Source of the DNA: Hoeflea_A sp040932035
GTDB taxonomy: Bacteria; Pseudomonadota; Alphaproteobacteria; Rhizobiales; Rhizobiaceae
Reading direction: 5' to 3'
Length of the DNA: 64,000 bases
NCBI RefSeq assembly: GCF_040932035.1
Contig: NZ_JBFRBB010000001.1
Span: 496,001 to 560,000, forward strand
Shown: in pieces, positions 47,129 to 55,408 of the stretch
Numbering within the stretch: the stretch's first letter is position 1
How the letters are laid out: each line of letters opens with the position of its first letter
Notes under the pieces: model-generated
Told to the model about the DNA's origin: nothing
Database searches by the model: none
Seen by the model: the letters and a program-made list of their open reading frames with translations, nothing else
Program-made: the position numbers and the translations under genes

Positions 47129-47962
47129 ATGGATTATCGTGAGCGCCTGATCGTCAAGCCCGGCACGCATGTGAAGCTTGCCGATATCGATCCGGGCTTC
47201 CACGGCCGCCATGAAAGCCACGAAAAGGCGGTGCCGGACCTCGAAGCAACGCTTGATGACATTACCGGCCTGCAGGAGCTCCTATACGCGGAAAAGAAAC
47301 ACGCGCTGCTGATCGTGCTGCAGGGTATCGATGCGGCCGGCAAGGACGGCGTGTGCTGGCACGTGATCCGCGCCATGAACCCGCAAGGCACAAATGTTTC
47401 CGGCTTCAAGCAACCGTCGGCGGAAGAGCGCGCCCATGATTTTTTGTGGCGTATCCACAAAAAGGTGCCGGGCCTCGGGCAGGTCGGTGTCTTCAACCGC
47501 TCGCATTATGAGGATGTGCTCGTCGTGCGCGTACATGATCTGGCGCCCAAAGCCGCGTGGGAAAAGCGTTACGAAGCCATCAACGCCTTTGAGAGCGGGC
47601 TCACCGACAGCGGCGTAACCATAGTGAAATTCTTCCTTTATATCTCGAAGGAAGAGCAGCTCGAGCGCTTCAGGAAACGCCTCGACGATCCGGACCGCCA
47701 ATGGAAGATCTCGGCGGCCGACTATGCCGAGCGCGAGCGCTGGGACGATTACGTCGCCGCCTATGAGGCGATGCTGTCGAAATGCTCGACGCAAAACGCC
47801 CCCTGGTATGTGATCCCCTCCAACCACAAATGGTTCCGCAACCTCGCCGCCTCGCAGATCATCCTCGAAACGCTGAAGGCCATGGATCTGAAGGCGCCGG
47901 AGCCGACCGTCGATATCGACGAGATCCGCAAAAAATACCACCAGGCGAAGAAAGAAGGGTAG
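47129..47962 (+). CDS. Single-domain polyphosphate kinase 2 (PPK2) family protein
   Basis: About 277 residues. A perfect AGGAGG (47118-47123) precedes ATG 47129; the open frame upstream runs through the ATPase gene and is ignored. Walker A is IDAAGKDG, followed by MNPQGTNVSGFKQPS, the Walker B-like VGVFNRSHYEDVLVVRVH and the lid region RFRKRLDDPDRQWKIS. It moves phosphate between polyphosphate and nucleoside mono- or diphosphates. It differs from the two-domain enzyme at 17805. It lies between the proton pump and a membrane protein with gaps of 14 and 7 bp. Confidence 0.93.
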   Translation: MDYRERLIVKPGTHVKLADIDPGFHGRHESHEKAVPDLEATLDDITGLQELLYAEKKHALLIVLQGIDAAGKDGVCWHVIRAMNPQGTNVSGFKQPSAEERAHDFLWRIHKKVPGLGQVGVFNRSHYEDVLVVRVHDLAPKAAWEKRYEAINAFESGLTDSGVTIVKFFLYISKEEQLERFRKRLDDPDRQWKISAADYAERERWDDYVAAYEAMLSKCSTQNAPWYVIPSNHKWFRNLAASQIILETLKAMDLKAPEPTVDIDEIRKKYHQAKKEG

Positions 47963-47969
47963 GGCGAAT

Positions 47970-48515
47970 ATGCACAATCTTGCGTTGGCGGGCCTTGCCT
48001 TCGTCTTTTCCCTGGCGGTGCTTATTGCCGGCGGGCATTTGATGAACCGCGCGACGAACCACAGCATCGTTGCCTCGGCTCTGCAGGGCGCGGGGCTGAA
48101 GGCGCTGAATGTCCGTTTCGCGCATTACGGTACGGAAGACGCGGCAAAGGTCTGGTCGGTGATTTCGAAAACGGATGGCGGTCTGAAGGCCGAACGGGCT
48201 TTCCTGAAGCTCGATCTCTTCTTCCCCGTCCTTTACGGCGGTGCGCTCGCCTTCAGCCTGCTGGCGGTTTTGTTCGCCCTCGGCGCCAGCCCGCAGGGCG
48301 TCTGGTTTTTAACGCCGGTTGCCGTCGCCGTCCTTGCCGACTGGACCGAGAATTCCATTCATCTGCGCCAGCTCAAAACCTTCGACGGCACGGCGGCCTC
48401 GCTCGACGCCGGGCTCATCCAACTCGCGAGCGTTGCGACCGGCATCAAGCTGGTCTTCGTCATTTTGTCGCTTTTGCTGATCCCGCTTTTGCCTTTGCTT
48501 TTGCGGCGCGCCTGA
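47970..48515 (+). CDS. Four-helix membrane protein of unknown function
   Basis: 181 residues. About four membrane helices are visible (ALAGLAFVFSLAVLIAGGHLM, FPVLYGGALAFSLLAVLFALG, VWFLTPVAVAVLADW, LVFVILSLLLIPLLPLLL). The YGGALAFSLLA and ADWTENSIHLRQL segments look conserved-type, but I cannot name the family. It starts 7 bp after the PPK2 stop, so the proton pump, PPK2 and this protein form one operon. The last 56 bp overlap the 3' end of the convergent DUF2235 gene. Confidence 0.83.
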   Translation: MHNLALAGLAFVFSLAVLIAGGHLMNRATNHSIVASALQGAGLKALNVRFAHYGTEDAAKVWSVISKTDGGLKAERAFLKLDLFFPVLYGGALAFSLLAVLFALGASPQGVWFLTPVAVAVLADWTENSIHLRQLKTFDGTAASLDAGLIQLASVATGIKLVFVILSLLLIPLLPLLLRRA

Positions 48516-49740
48516 CACGCGGTTTTGGCGCGGGCGGCTCCCCGACGACAACATGGTCCGCCGGAATGTTCGGCTGCTCATAGTCGCTTGGCGTGCCGCG
48601 CCGCTTGAAGACGGAATGATGGATCGAAGCGCCAGGCGGAATGATCCGCTTTTCAAAGCGCGGAATATACCAGCCCATGAAGGCGGGCCGCGACGTCGGA
48701 TCGTATTGCGACACCCGCCGCGGCAGATATTCGAGGATCTTCCACGCGAAAGTCATCGAATTGTTGGGCGCCGCCAGCGGATCGGGCGCGACATAGGGCT
48801 TGTTGGCGTTCTTGCCGAGCACGATCTCGTTGACCGTGCGGGTCTTGTATTTCAGCCCCAGCGCCTTTGTCTCGTCGATCATCCATTCGAGCGGGATCTT
48901 GGCAAGGCGGCTCTCGCGCTCCGGATAACCGCCGCCGGCATCGCCATGAACGCCCGAGAACCAGACTTGCCTAACATCCTGTTTTATGACCGTCTTCGGC
49001 CTGAACGGCCCGCCCCAATAGTCGACGCCCTCCGGCCAGAGCTGCGGGCGGAACATGGTGCGCATTTCGTCGATCGCCACCGCATGGCGCACCGCCTCGA
49101 CGGATTTGTTGGTCCGGGTAAAGGCGTGGGTGCGGGTGCGCGGGCCGTAGCGGCCGAGCTCGATCACCGAGCCGACCGTGTCGAAAAGCCCGAGACAGCG
49201 GATCGCCGGCCGCCGAGGCGAAAGAATCCGCTCGAAAAGCCGCGCTTCGGCAAAGGGGTTTTTCGCCGGGTCGCGATCGTCGCTCACCGTTTCGCCGCTC
49301 CGCTCGCTGATGCCCTTATAGGCGCGGTAGGCATAGTCGAGAAGGTTGAGATTGATCGGTTCAATCAGGCCGATGGCGTGGATGAAGCCGGCAAGCACGC
49401 GCACCGTATAGGCGCCGCGCGAAAAGCCGAAGAGATAGATCTCGTCCGGTTCGCCGCCCGAAGCCTTGCCGTCATCATAGGTCTCGGCGAGGAACCGGTA
49501 GGCCTCCTTGACATTGTGGTCGAGCCCCCAGCCGGTCGCCAGCCCCCAGATCTCGTGGGCCTTGCGGTAGTGATAGGACCAGGCATTCGCCGCCCCGAAC
49601 GTGCCGACGCCCGGATCGTAAAAGACAAGCTGTTCGTCGTTCTTTTCGAGCGCGCCGTAAAGCCGCAGGATATTGGTCCGGTCCTCCGATATCTCGTTGG
49701 ACGTTCCGTCGCACAAAACCACAATCCGCCTGCCTGCCAT
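48460..49740 (-). CDS. DUF2235 alpha/beta-hydrolase-like protein
   Basis: 426 residues. The opening RRIVVLCDGTSNEISEDRTNI and the nucleophile elbow IYLFGFSRGAYTVRVLAGFI (G-x-S-x-G) are the DUF2235 signature, related to phospholipase-type T6SS effectors such as Tle1. Here the protein is short, has no signal or secretion partner nearby, and ends with an Ala/Lys-rich basic tail (RRAAKAKAKAGSAKA), which may bind nucleic acid or polyphosphate; that is a guess. GAGGAGG precedes the ATG. The 3' end overlaps the membrane protein gene by 56 bp. Confidence 0.9.
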   Translation of the reverse strand: MAGRRIVVLCDGTSNEISEDRTNILRLYGALEKNDEQLVFYDPGVGTFGAANAWSYHYRKAHEIWGLATGWGLDHNVKEAYRFLAETYDDGKASGGEPDEIYLFGFSRGAYTVRVLAGFIHAIGLIEPINLNLLDYAYRAYKGISERSGETVSDDRDPAKNPFAEARLFERILSPRRPAIRCLGLFDTVGSVIELGRYGPRTRTHAFTRTNKSVEAVRHAVAIDEMRTMFRPQLWPEGVDYWGGPFRPKTVIKQDVRQVWFSGVHGDAGGGYPERESRLAKIPLEWMIDETKALGLKYKTRTVNEIVLGKNANKPYVAPDPLAAPNNSMTFAWKILEYLPRRVSQYDPTSRPAFMGWYIPRFEKRIIPPGASIHHSVFKRRGTPSDYEQPNIPADHVVVGEPPAPKPRVRRAAKAKAKAGSAKATK

Positions 49741-49812
49741 GCCGCACCTCCTCTAGACACGCTCTAAATTGCAGGTTGCAATCCAACATTGGCAAGAGTG
49801 GGACGGGAGGCT

Positions 49813-50292
49813 TCAGCGCACAAAGCCGCCGGCGGGCTGCATATAGACGGGGTCGGCGCCTTCCAGCTCCTTTTTCAGCGCCGCGCTGGGCTCCCCAAAC
49901 ACCACCATGCCGGTCGGCTCGACGAGTTCCATCAGCCGCGCCGCGAAGTTTTCGTTGAACGAGGCGAGATGGGTGAGCGCCGCTTCCGAATCGCGGTAAT
50001 GCTCGTGAACCTGGCCGTTTTTGCCGTCGTCGCTGATCGACCATTCATAGCCGAGCGTGCCGGGCTCCGAGGCCTTGGCCCCGTCCGCCATCTCGGCAAT
50101 GATGGCTTTCAGCTTTTCAACGGCGCCGTCCTTGATCGTCACCGAAAACACCCAGGATACGTCCGATCCGCTCATGGTCTTGTCTCCCTTTTTTACCGAA
50201 GCCTCGTCAGCCGCGCGCGCACCGCCCACCGGGGTGAAACATGCCGCCAGGCTGAAAATCAGCGCACGGCGCGATAGTCGAAGATGCGGCAT
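49813..50292 (-). CDS. Exported antibiotic-biosynthesis-monooxygenase (ABM)-fold protein
   Basis: About 159 residues from ATG 50292 (GGAGG upstream). A Tat/Sec-like signal (SRRALIFSLAACFTPVGGARA) precedes an ABM-type ferredoxin-like domain: VTIKDGAVEKLKAIIAEMADGAKASEPGTLGYEWSIS, EHYRDSEAALTHLASFN, FGEPSAALKKELEG. Relatives are quinol monooxygenases and small oxidases; export is unusual for the family and the function is unknown. It is monocistronic and divergent from the DMSP-lyase-like cupin. Confidence 0.85.
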   Translation of the reverse strand: MPHLRLSRRALIFSLAACFTPVGGARAADEASVKKGDKTMSGSDVSWVFSVTIKDGAVEKLKAIIAEMADGAKASEPGTLGYEWSISDDGKNGQVHEHYRDSEAALTHLASFNENFAARLMELVEPTGMVVFGEPSAALKKELEGADPVYMQPAGGFVR

Positions 50293-50434
50293 TGCGGCCT
50301 CCAACGTGAGGTTGCAACCATATCAGTGAACCGGCGCCGGTCAAATTGCCTTTGTCCGGCAGCAATGCACTTTCTTGCAGTTGTTTTCACCCGCGTCATT
50401 AGCGGGCATACTTGGCGTTGGGAGGCAGGTGACG

Positions 50435-51043
50435 ATGACCCTGTTGCAACCGGGCGAGGCGGCGGATTTTCGAGCCCTCTTCGATGCGCTGGCGATGGCC
50501 TTTGAAACCGAGGGTCGGCCGGGCGGCGATGAGGCCGTGGCGGCGCTGCGCGCGGCCGATACCGCCGCCTACCGCCGCGCCGCCTCGGCGTCGCATCCCG
50601 GTGCCCTGCTTGAAGAGGCCTGCGCGCTTGTCGGTGCGCTGCCCGAGGCCGGTCTTGTTCTTGCCTGCCGCCGCCTTATCGACTGGACGTGCTGGCAGGG
50701 CGAGGGGCTGGACGCCGGCGTCTCCGCGCGCCTGCACGCGGCCGAGCTTGTCGGCCCCGACGGCCACATCCCGGCGAAAAATGTCCGCATCGGCCTTCTC
50801 GTCTCGGAACCTGACACCAACTATCCGGTCTCCAGCCATTCGGGCGAGGAGACGTATTTCGTGATATCCGGCACCGCCGAATGGACCGTTGGCGATGAGC
50901 CTTACCGCGCCCGTGCCCCCGGCACACTCATCCACCACCCGGCCTGGGTTCCCCACGGCCGCCGGACATTGACTGAGCCCTTCCTCGGCGCCTGGCGCTG
51001 GAGCGGCGATCTGGATCTTGCAAGCTTCCGGGTTGAAAGGTGA
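50435..51043 (+). CDS. DMSP-lyase-like (DddQ/DddL superfamily) cupin
   Basis: About 202 residues from ATG 50435 (GGAGG upstream at 9 bp). The N-terminal half is helical, and the C-terminal half is a cupin with the DMSP-lyase pattern: NYPVSSHSGEETYFVISGTAEW, then PGTLIHHPAWVPHGRRT and LGAWRWSGD. Aligned by eye with DddQ, the metal ligands His, Glu, Tyr and the second-motif His all line up; the extra His two positions before the first ligand is Ser. DMSP lyases release dimethyl sulfide and acrylate in marine bacteria. Activity is likely enough to test but not certain, since non-lyase relatives exist. Confidence 0.8.
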   Translation: MTLLQPGEAADFRALFDALAMAFETEGRPGGDEAVAALRAADTAAYRRAASASHPGALLEEACALVGALPEAGLVLACRRLIDWTCWQGEGLDAGVSARLHAAELVGPDGHIPAKNVRIGLLVSEPDTNYPVSSHSGEETYFVISGTAEWTVGDEPYRARAPGTLIHHPAWVPHGRRTLTEPFLGAWRWSGDLDLASFRVER

Positions 51044-51113
51044 GCCGCTATTGTCCGCCGGCCCACGGCGTGTAGTCTTGCCTTAAGCGTTTCATCAGGC
51101 CGAGGATAACAGG

Positions 51114-51515
51114 ATGGACATCTACAAGGCGGGCAGCCGCCCGACGGGCGAAGGCAGCGCCGACTATTTCACCGGAACCGTCACCATGGACCCGATTGTC
51201 ACCGCGCCGGAACCCGCGCGCGTGCGGGCGCTGCGGGTCAGCTTCGCGCCGGGCGCGCGCACCGCCTGGCACACCCACCCGCTCGGCCAGGCGCTGCATG
51301 TCGTCTCCGGCGCCGGCTACGTGCAAAAACAGGGCGAGCCGGTCCAAAAAATCCTGCCCGGCGACACGGTCTGGATTGAACCCGGTGAAAAACACTGGCA
51401 CGGCGCCACAAAAGACAACGCCATGACCCACATTGCCATCCACGAGGCCCTCGACGGCTCCAATGTCGACTGGCTGGAGCATGTGAGCGATGAGGAGTAT
51501 GGCGAGGCGGGGTGA
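51114..51515 (+). CDS. Small cupin-domain protein
   Basis: 133 residues in a single cupin barrel. Motif 1 is FAPGARTAWHTHPLGQALHVVSG with two His, and motif 2 is PGDTVWIEPGEKHWHGATKD with a third His; a Gln replaces the usual Glu in motif 1, as in carboxymuconolactone-decarboxylase-associated and mandelonitrile-lyase-like cupins. It should bind one metal ion. It follows the DMSP-lyase-like gene by 70 bp on the same strand, so the two may be co-transcribed. Confidence 0.92.
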   Translation: MDIYKAGSRPTGEGSADYFTGTVTMDPIVTAPEPARVRALRVSFAPGARTAWHTHPLGQALHVVSGAGYVQKQGEPVQKILPGDTVWIEPGEKHWHGATKDNAMTHIAIHEALDGSNVDWLEHVSDEEYGEAG

Positions 51516-51719
51516 GGGGAGGGGGTTGCGGAAATGAATTAAATAGCGGTAGCCGGCCCGTTGCCGCCATTGGCGAATATAGCTGATACCGAAACGCACA
51601 TCTCTAAAGAGGACTTTCGCCGCGGTGCCTTGGGCCAGCCTACATTAATGCTGGGTATGCGGACGAATCCGACATTCGAAGTGGTGAGGTTAAACTACAG
51701 CTGGAGAAAACAAATAGGC

Positions 51720-52733
51720 TTAACTGTTGTCAGAATCTTCAATCAATCGATCCGAGTTGATCCGCCGAAACTGCTCCGACGGTAAGTCTATCCATGTGGG
51801 CGAAAAACCAATTTTGGGGGAGCTGATATTTGGCAGATGTCTGATTTCGTCTGTGTATGAGAAGAAGCGATTAAAGCCAGAACGATTTAATTGGTAGTGC
51901 AGTGACGCAAGAAGGGTGGCAATAGTTTTGTCCCCTTGCCATTCGAATTTGTCCTTATTTGACACGCTACGTAGATAGCGCCCCTCATCAGATGCCCATC
52001 CTTCTGCATATTCGAATCCAGTTTCGCTTGGGTTTTCTGACATATAACAGCAGTTGGTAATCTCGAAATCATCGTAAACCAACACCTTTTCCAACAAAGG
52101 AAAAGCGTCAGCTTCATCAGCAAGGAGATGATTTCGGTATGTCGATGCAATAATTTCCCTAGTTCTGGAAGGTGTTATCTGCCTATGGCCCGTTCTATTG
52201 GTTTTGACCTGCCACGCCATCAAAAACAATCCGGGCCGATTTGCTTGTTCTTGATGATGATCCCGATAAAACTGCTGCGTTTGTCGCCATTTTTGACCGA
52301 ATTCGATTGCGTTTTCGAGGGTGTCTCGCAATCCCTTGGATGTCAAAGAACCCTTCACTTCAATTATGGCTTTGACAGATTCTGGCCTCACAACCACGAA
52401 GTCGTCGTCACGAAAGATGACCGGTACTGTGCTAGAGTCAAAAACTATAATATCGCATTGTCTCGACGGCTGAAATGATGCTTGATTGAGTTCGTCGAAG
52501 TTCTCCAGGTCCACTCCTTTCTCGAGAGGACACGGAAACAGGACGAACCCTGTTCCGACCTCAATTGTTCGCGGCAGATAATCGCGTAATACTTTAGCAA
52601 GCAGCCGCTCTTTGTATTGACCAATTGACGGAAAGTGTGTGCTCCCAATGACATGCTCTAGCATGTCAACGCGGGCAGAGAAGCTCTGGCCGACTAATGT
52701 AGCATGTGAGGTAAGATCAACGCGTTTTGTCAA
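51720..52733 (-). CDS. DUF6602-type protein with PD-(D/E)xK-like motifs
   Basis: Up to 337 residues (TTG start at 52733; ATG 52664 is an alternative). The segment YKERLLAKVLRDYLP, then TIEVGTGFVLF, SRQCDIIVFDSS and ESVKAIIEVKGSLTSKGL, follows the DUF6602 pattern; CDIIVFD and IIEVKGS supply the Asp and Glu-x-Lys of a PD-(D/E)xK nuclease core. The C-terminal half has helices around YAEGWASDEGRYLRSVSNK. Such proteins often lie in defence or mobile regions and may cleave DNA; that is inferred. No partner gene is adjacent on this strand. AT-richer than the flanking core genes. Confidence 0.82.
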   Translation of the reverse strand: MTKRVDLTSHATLVGQSFSARVDMLEHVIGSTHFPSIGQYKERLLAKVLRDYLPRTIEVGTGFVLFPCPLEKGVDLENFDELNQASFQPSRQCDIIVFDSSTVPVIFRDDDFVVVRPESVKAIIEVKGSLTSKGLRDTLENAIEFGQKWRQTQQFYRDHHQEQANRPGLFLMAWQVKTNRTGHRQITPSRTREIIASTYRNHLLADEADAFPLLEKVLVYDDFEITNCCYMSENPSETGFEYAEGWASDEGRYLRSVSNKDKFEWQGDKTIATLLASLHYQLNRSGFNRFFSYTDEIRHLPNISSPKIGFSPTWIDLPSEQFRRINSDRLIEDSDNS

Positions 52734-53159
52734 AGGTGAGCCGTAAAGTTCGATCTGAGCGCAAATAAACCCAATTGGTTGTTGGCGGAGATGTCGGGAG
52801 CCACTGTAGCGGAAGACTGCAATCTTAGTAGCCTAAGTTAGTTTGCGCCGCTTTCCAACGACCAAAATGGGCTCATCGCATGATTGCTGTTTCTCAGAAA
52901 GGTCGACCAGACTTTGAGATGACAAACGGCATACTGCGCACAGTTGCCGTTCATCGGGAAACGTCTTTGCTGCGGATTGGTCGGTCGAAGCTGACCTAGC
53001 TTGACAGTGCAGCATCCGCTCGGCGATTGAAGTGGCCTCAGCGAACAGTACCAACCGAGGCTCACATCGCTTCCCCAAGGTGCCTCCCGTCGAATAAGTT
53101 GCAAGTTCGCTTCGTACCCGTCACAGTGCAGTGAGTTTCCCCAATTCACTAGAACCGAC
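52734..53159. other. Intergenic region between divergent accessory genes, no gene seen
   Basis: About 426 bp. Frames on the minus strand reach 112 codons but have no ribosome site or recognisable motif and look like chance or decayed sequence. No tRNA, attachment repeat or insertion sequence was found. It must contain the promoters of the DUF6602 gene and the DUF4145/DUF4062 pair. Confidence 0.5.
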
Positions 53160-53915
53160 ATGCCACTTGCCATCACCGCACCTAAGAATTTCTCTGATTA
53201 TCCGGACTTTGAATACCCCTGCCCAGAATGCAATATCGGCTTCCTTGTCCCCGATCGAAGCACATTCAAAAAAATTGAACCGCCATACTCAGAATCTGCG
53301 CATGGGCATGAAGCTTGGGACCCGGGCTGGATTACGTTCCGTTTCACTGTCACCTGCGTGTGCAATAAGAAGGATTGCGGTGAGGTCGCTTTTGTTTCTG
53401 GCAAAGGCGGTGTTGATCAGCGATATGGTTATGACCGGCACCCCGAATATTATGAACACTTCACGATCCAATCTTTTTTTCCTTCACCTCGACTTTGCTA
53501 CATCCCGCCTGAAACACCATCCGAGGTGGAGAACTTATTAGAAAGGAGTTTTGCCTTGTACTGGGTGGAGGCATCCGCTGCAGCAAATTCGCTTCGAGCA
53601 AGCTTAGAGGCCCTGCTAGATGAACTGAATGTGCCGACTCACGAGAGAAATAAAAGAGGTGAAACGGTAAGAATGAGCTTGCACCGCCGCCTCGATGTTT
53701 GGGCGGATACCAACAAAGATCATGCGGATTTATGCTACGCCCTTAAGGAAGTAGGTAATCTTGGCTCTCATGGGGATGTAGTGAAACCCAAACACTATTT
53801 TGGATCGCTTGAAATCTACTCGTACGTCCTAAAAGAGCTATTCGAAAATAATGCTCAAAAGATGAAAGAGCTAGCGAAGAACATTCAGGACGATATAAAG
53901 ACAAAGAAACCATAG
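53160..53915 (+). CDS. Zinc-ribbon/DUF4145 (HEPN-like) protein
   Basis: 251 residues. An N-terminal metal-binding part has CPEC near residue 21 and CVCNKKDCG near residue 60. The C-terminal half is helical with the DUF4145 pattern ALYWVEASAAANSLRASLEALLDEL and LKEVGNLGSHGDVV, where the N-x3-H-G turn is typical. The R-x4-6-H RNase motif of toxic HEPN proteins is not visible. DUF4145 proteins recur in restriction and defence loci. The stop is 2 bp before the ATG of the DUF4062 gene, so the pair is a two-gene operon. Ribosome site weak; start uncertain by a few codons. Confidence 0.83.
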   Translation: MPLAITAPKNFSDYPDFEYPCPECNIGFLVPDRSTFKKIEPPYSESAHGHEAWDPGWITFRFTVTCVCNKKDCGEVAFVSGKGGVDQRYGYDRHPEYYEHFTIQSFFPSPRLCYIPPETPSEVENLLERSFALYWVEASAAANSLRASLEALLDELNVPTHERNKRGETVRMSLHRRLDVWADTNKDHADLCYALKEVGNLGSHGDVVKPKHYFGSLEIYSYVLKELFENNAQKMKELAKNIQDDIKTKKP

Positions 53916-53917
53916 CC

Positions 53918-55015
53918 ATGCAGGATAAAAGATTCTCCGTCTTTATTAGCTCTACCTTTGAAGACCTGAGGGAAGAGAGACAGGCTGTACAAGACGCCGT
54001 TCTGAGCGCCGGTGATTTCCCGGTTCAGATGGAGTCATTTCCCGCCGCCGATGAAGACCAATTTGAGTTTATCAAGACGCTTATCGATAAGTGTGATTAC
54101 TACGTTCTGATTGTCGCCGGGCGATATGGAACCCCAGCCGATGACGGGGTTAGCTACACGGAAAAAGAATATTACTATGCCAAATCCCGAAACATCGCAG
54201 TCTTGGTCATGCTCCACGGCGATCCCGGTAGCATCCCCGCCGCCAAGACGGAAACTACCGATGACGGCAAGAAACGCCTCGCTAAGTTTGTTGAAGAAGT
54301 CTCAACGGGGCGCCTCCGTAAAACTTGGATCACCACAGGCGACCTGAAACACGCAGTCCGCGACGCCCTCGACAACGCTAAAGCCACTCGTCCCAGTATC
54401 GGGTGGGTTCGGGGTGACACTACCGCAAGCGCCGAACTATTACGTGAAATCAATGAGGTGAGGAAAGAGAATGAGAAGTTTCGGGACGCAATAGGACACC
54501 TGGAAATTGAACTTGCTCTGCCTCCCATCCCGGCAGCAGACGAACCTCTGGAAATCGACTTGATACCTATGACCGTAGGAGGCGGCTTTGGTGGGGACAC
54601 GTCCGGTACCTATGCGCGGATCAAGTGCACATGGATTAGCGCATTCCCCGTCTTCTACAATGCGCTTGAATGGCGAACAAATGATTGGAATGGCGAAATC
54701 CAATACTATAGTGAAGATGAAGAGTCCCGCGGCGCTATCGGTGCAGCCTTCGCTGCTGAACTTGCGACATTCGACACCCAAGGCCTGTTCACCATATCTA
54801 AAAACACTTTTGAACGCCTGATGAGCTACTATATCGAAACCGGTTTAATGGTAGCAGAAGGCGAACAACCGTTTACAGAAGCCGGTAAGCGGTTGGCACG
54901 CCGCCACCGCATTGTTCACGCAGGAAGAGGCTTGTTTTCTGTTGTGGAGGGGGAGGTAGGTAAGAAGCACACCCTGCCAGATAGGTCGGCCGCTGACGAA
55001 GAAATACCATTCTAA
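53918..55015 (+). CDS. DUF4062-domain protein
   Basis: 365 residues. The N-terminal ~110 residues are a DUF4062 domain (FSVFISSTFEDLREERQAVQ, then FPVQMESFPAADED, DYYVLIVAGRYGT, YTEKEYYYAKS), a TIR/nucleoside-hydrolase-like alpha/beta fold that in many proteins sits before NACHT/STAND ATPases. Here no ATPase follows; the C-terminal ~200 residues have a coiled-coil linker (LLREINEVRKENEKFRDAI) and an uncharacterised beta-rich part. Because it is coupled to the DUF4145 gene, the two could form a sensor-effector pair; this is speculation. I see no catalytic residues with certainty. Confidence 0.86.
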   Translation: MQDKRFSVFISSTFEDLREERQAVQDAVLSAGDFPVQMESFPAADEDQFEFIKTLIDKCDYYVLIVAGRYGTPADDGVSYTEKEYYYAKSRNIAVLVMLHGDPGSIPAAKTETTDDGKKRLAKFVEEVSTGRLRKTWITTGDLKHAVRDALDNAKATRPSIGWVRGDTTASAELLREINEVRKENEKFRDAIGHLEIELALPPIPAADEPLEIDLIPMTVGGGFGGDTSGTYARIKCTWISAFPVFYNALEWRTNDWNGEIQYYSEDEESRGAIGAAFAAELATFDTQGLFTISKNTFERLMSYYIETGLMVAEGEQPFTEAGKRLARRHRIVHAGRGLFSVVEGEVGKKHTLPDRSAADEEIPF

Positions 55016-55178
55016 CCCCTCTTAACTGCAATACGTGAGCCGCATGCGGGCCGGTATGATAATGCAAGCGCTACATACTCAAGCCGAGTGCCAATGACAA
55101 CTTTTGTACCTCACTCTTTTGGGTTTCGCGCTCGCAGCGAATTTCCGCTCTCCCCCAAAGCGGCCTGGGTTCACGAAC

Positions 55179-55296
55179 CTACCCCTCCACCCGCGCCATC
55201 ACCCGCTCCGCCGCCGCGTTTGCCTCGACCAGCTTCAGCGGAAACACGCACACCTTGAACCCGTTCGTTGGTAGGGCGCCCAGATTCACAATTTGC
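55179..55296 (-). pseudogene. 3'-end remnant of a cyclase-family (kynurenine formamidase-like) gene
   Basis: The minus strand reads QIVNLGALPTNGFKVCVFPL, continues KLVEANAAAERVMARVEG and ends in TAG. It matches the end of the intact cyclase-family gene at 59728-60492 (QLCNLAALPVQGFKVCVFPL) at about 60 percent of positions. A stop codon precedes it directly and nothing upstream continues the gene. It is a fragment of a diverged paralog left in the 393-bp gap between the DUF4062 and HNH genes; no other gene is seen in that gap. Confidence 0.75.
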
Positions 55297-55408
55297 TACA
55301 TAAGCAATTTGATCGCAGGGGCGGGGAAGTGACGCTCACCAATAGGTTGAAATTAGCCGCCTATTCTGAAAGCTTGTTGCCAATTGCATTTATTAGGCAT
55401 TTTCAAAC

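Noticed and set aside
52833..53176. Minus-strand frames of 81 and 112 codons
   Set aside because: No ribosome site, no recognisable motif and uneven composition; treated as non-coding.
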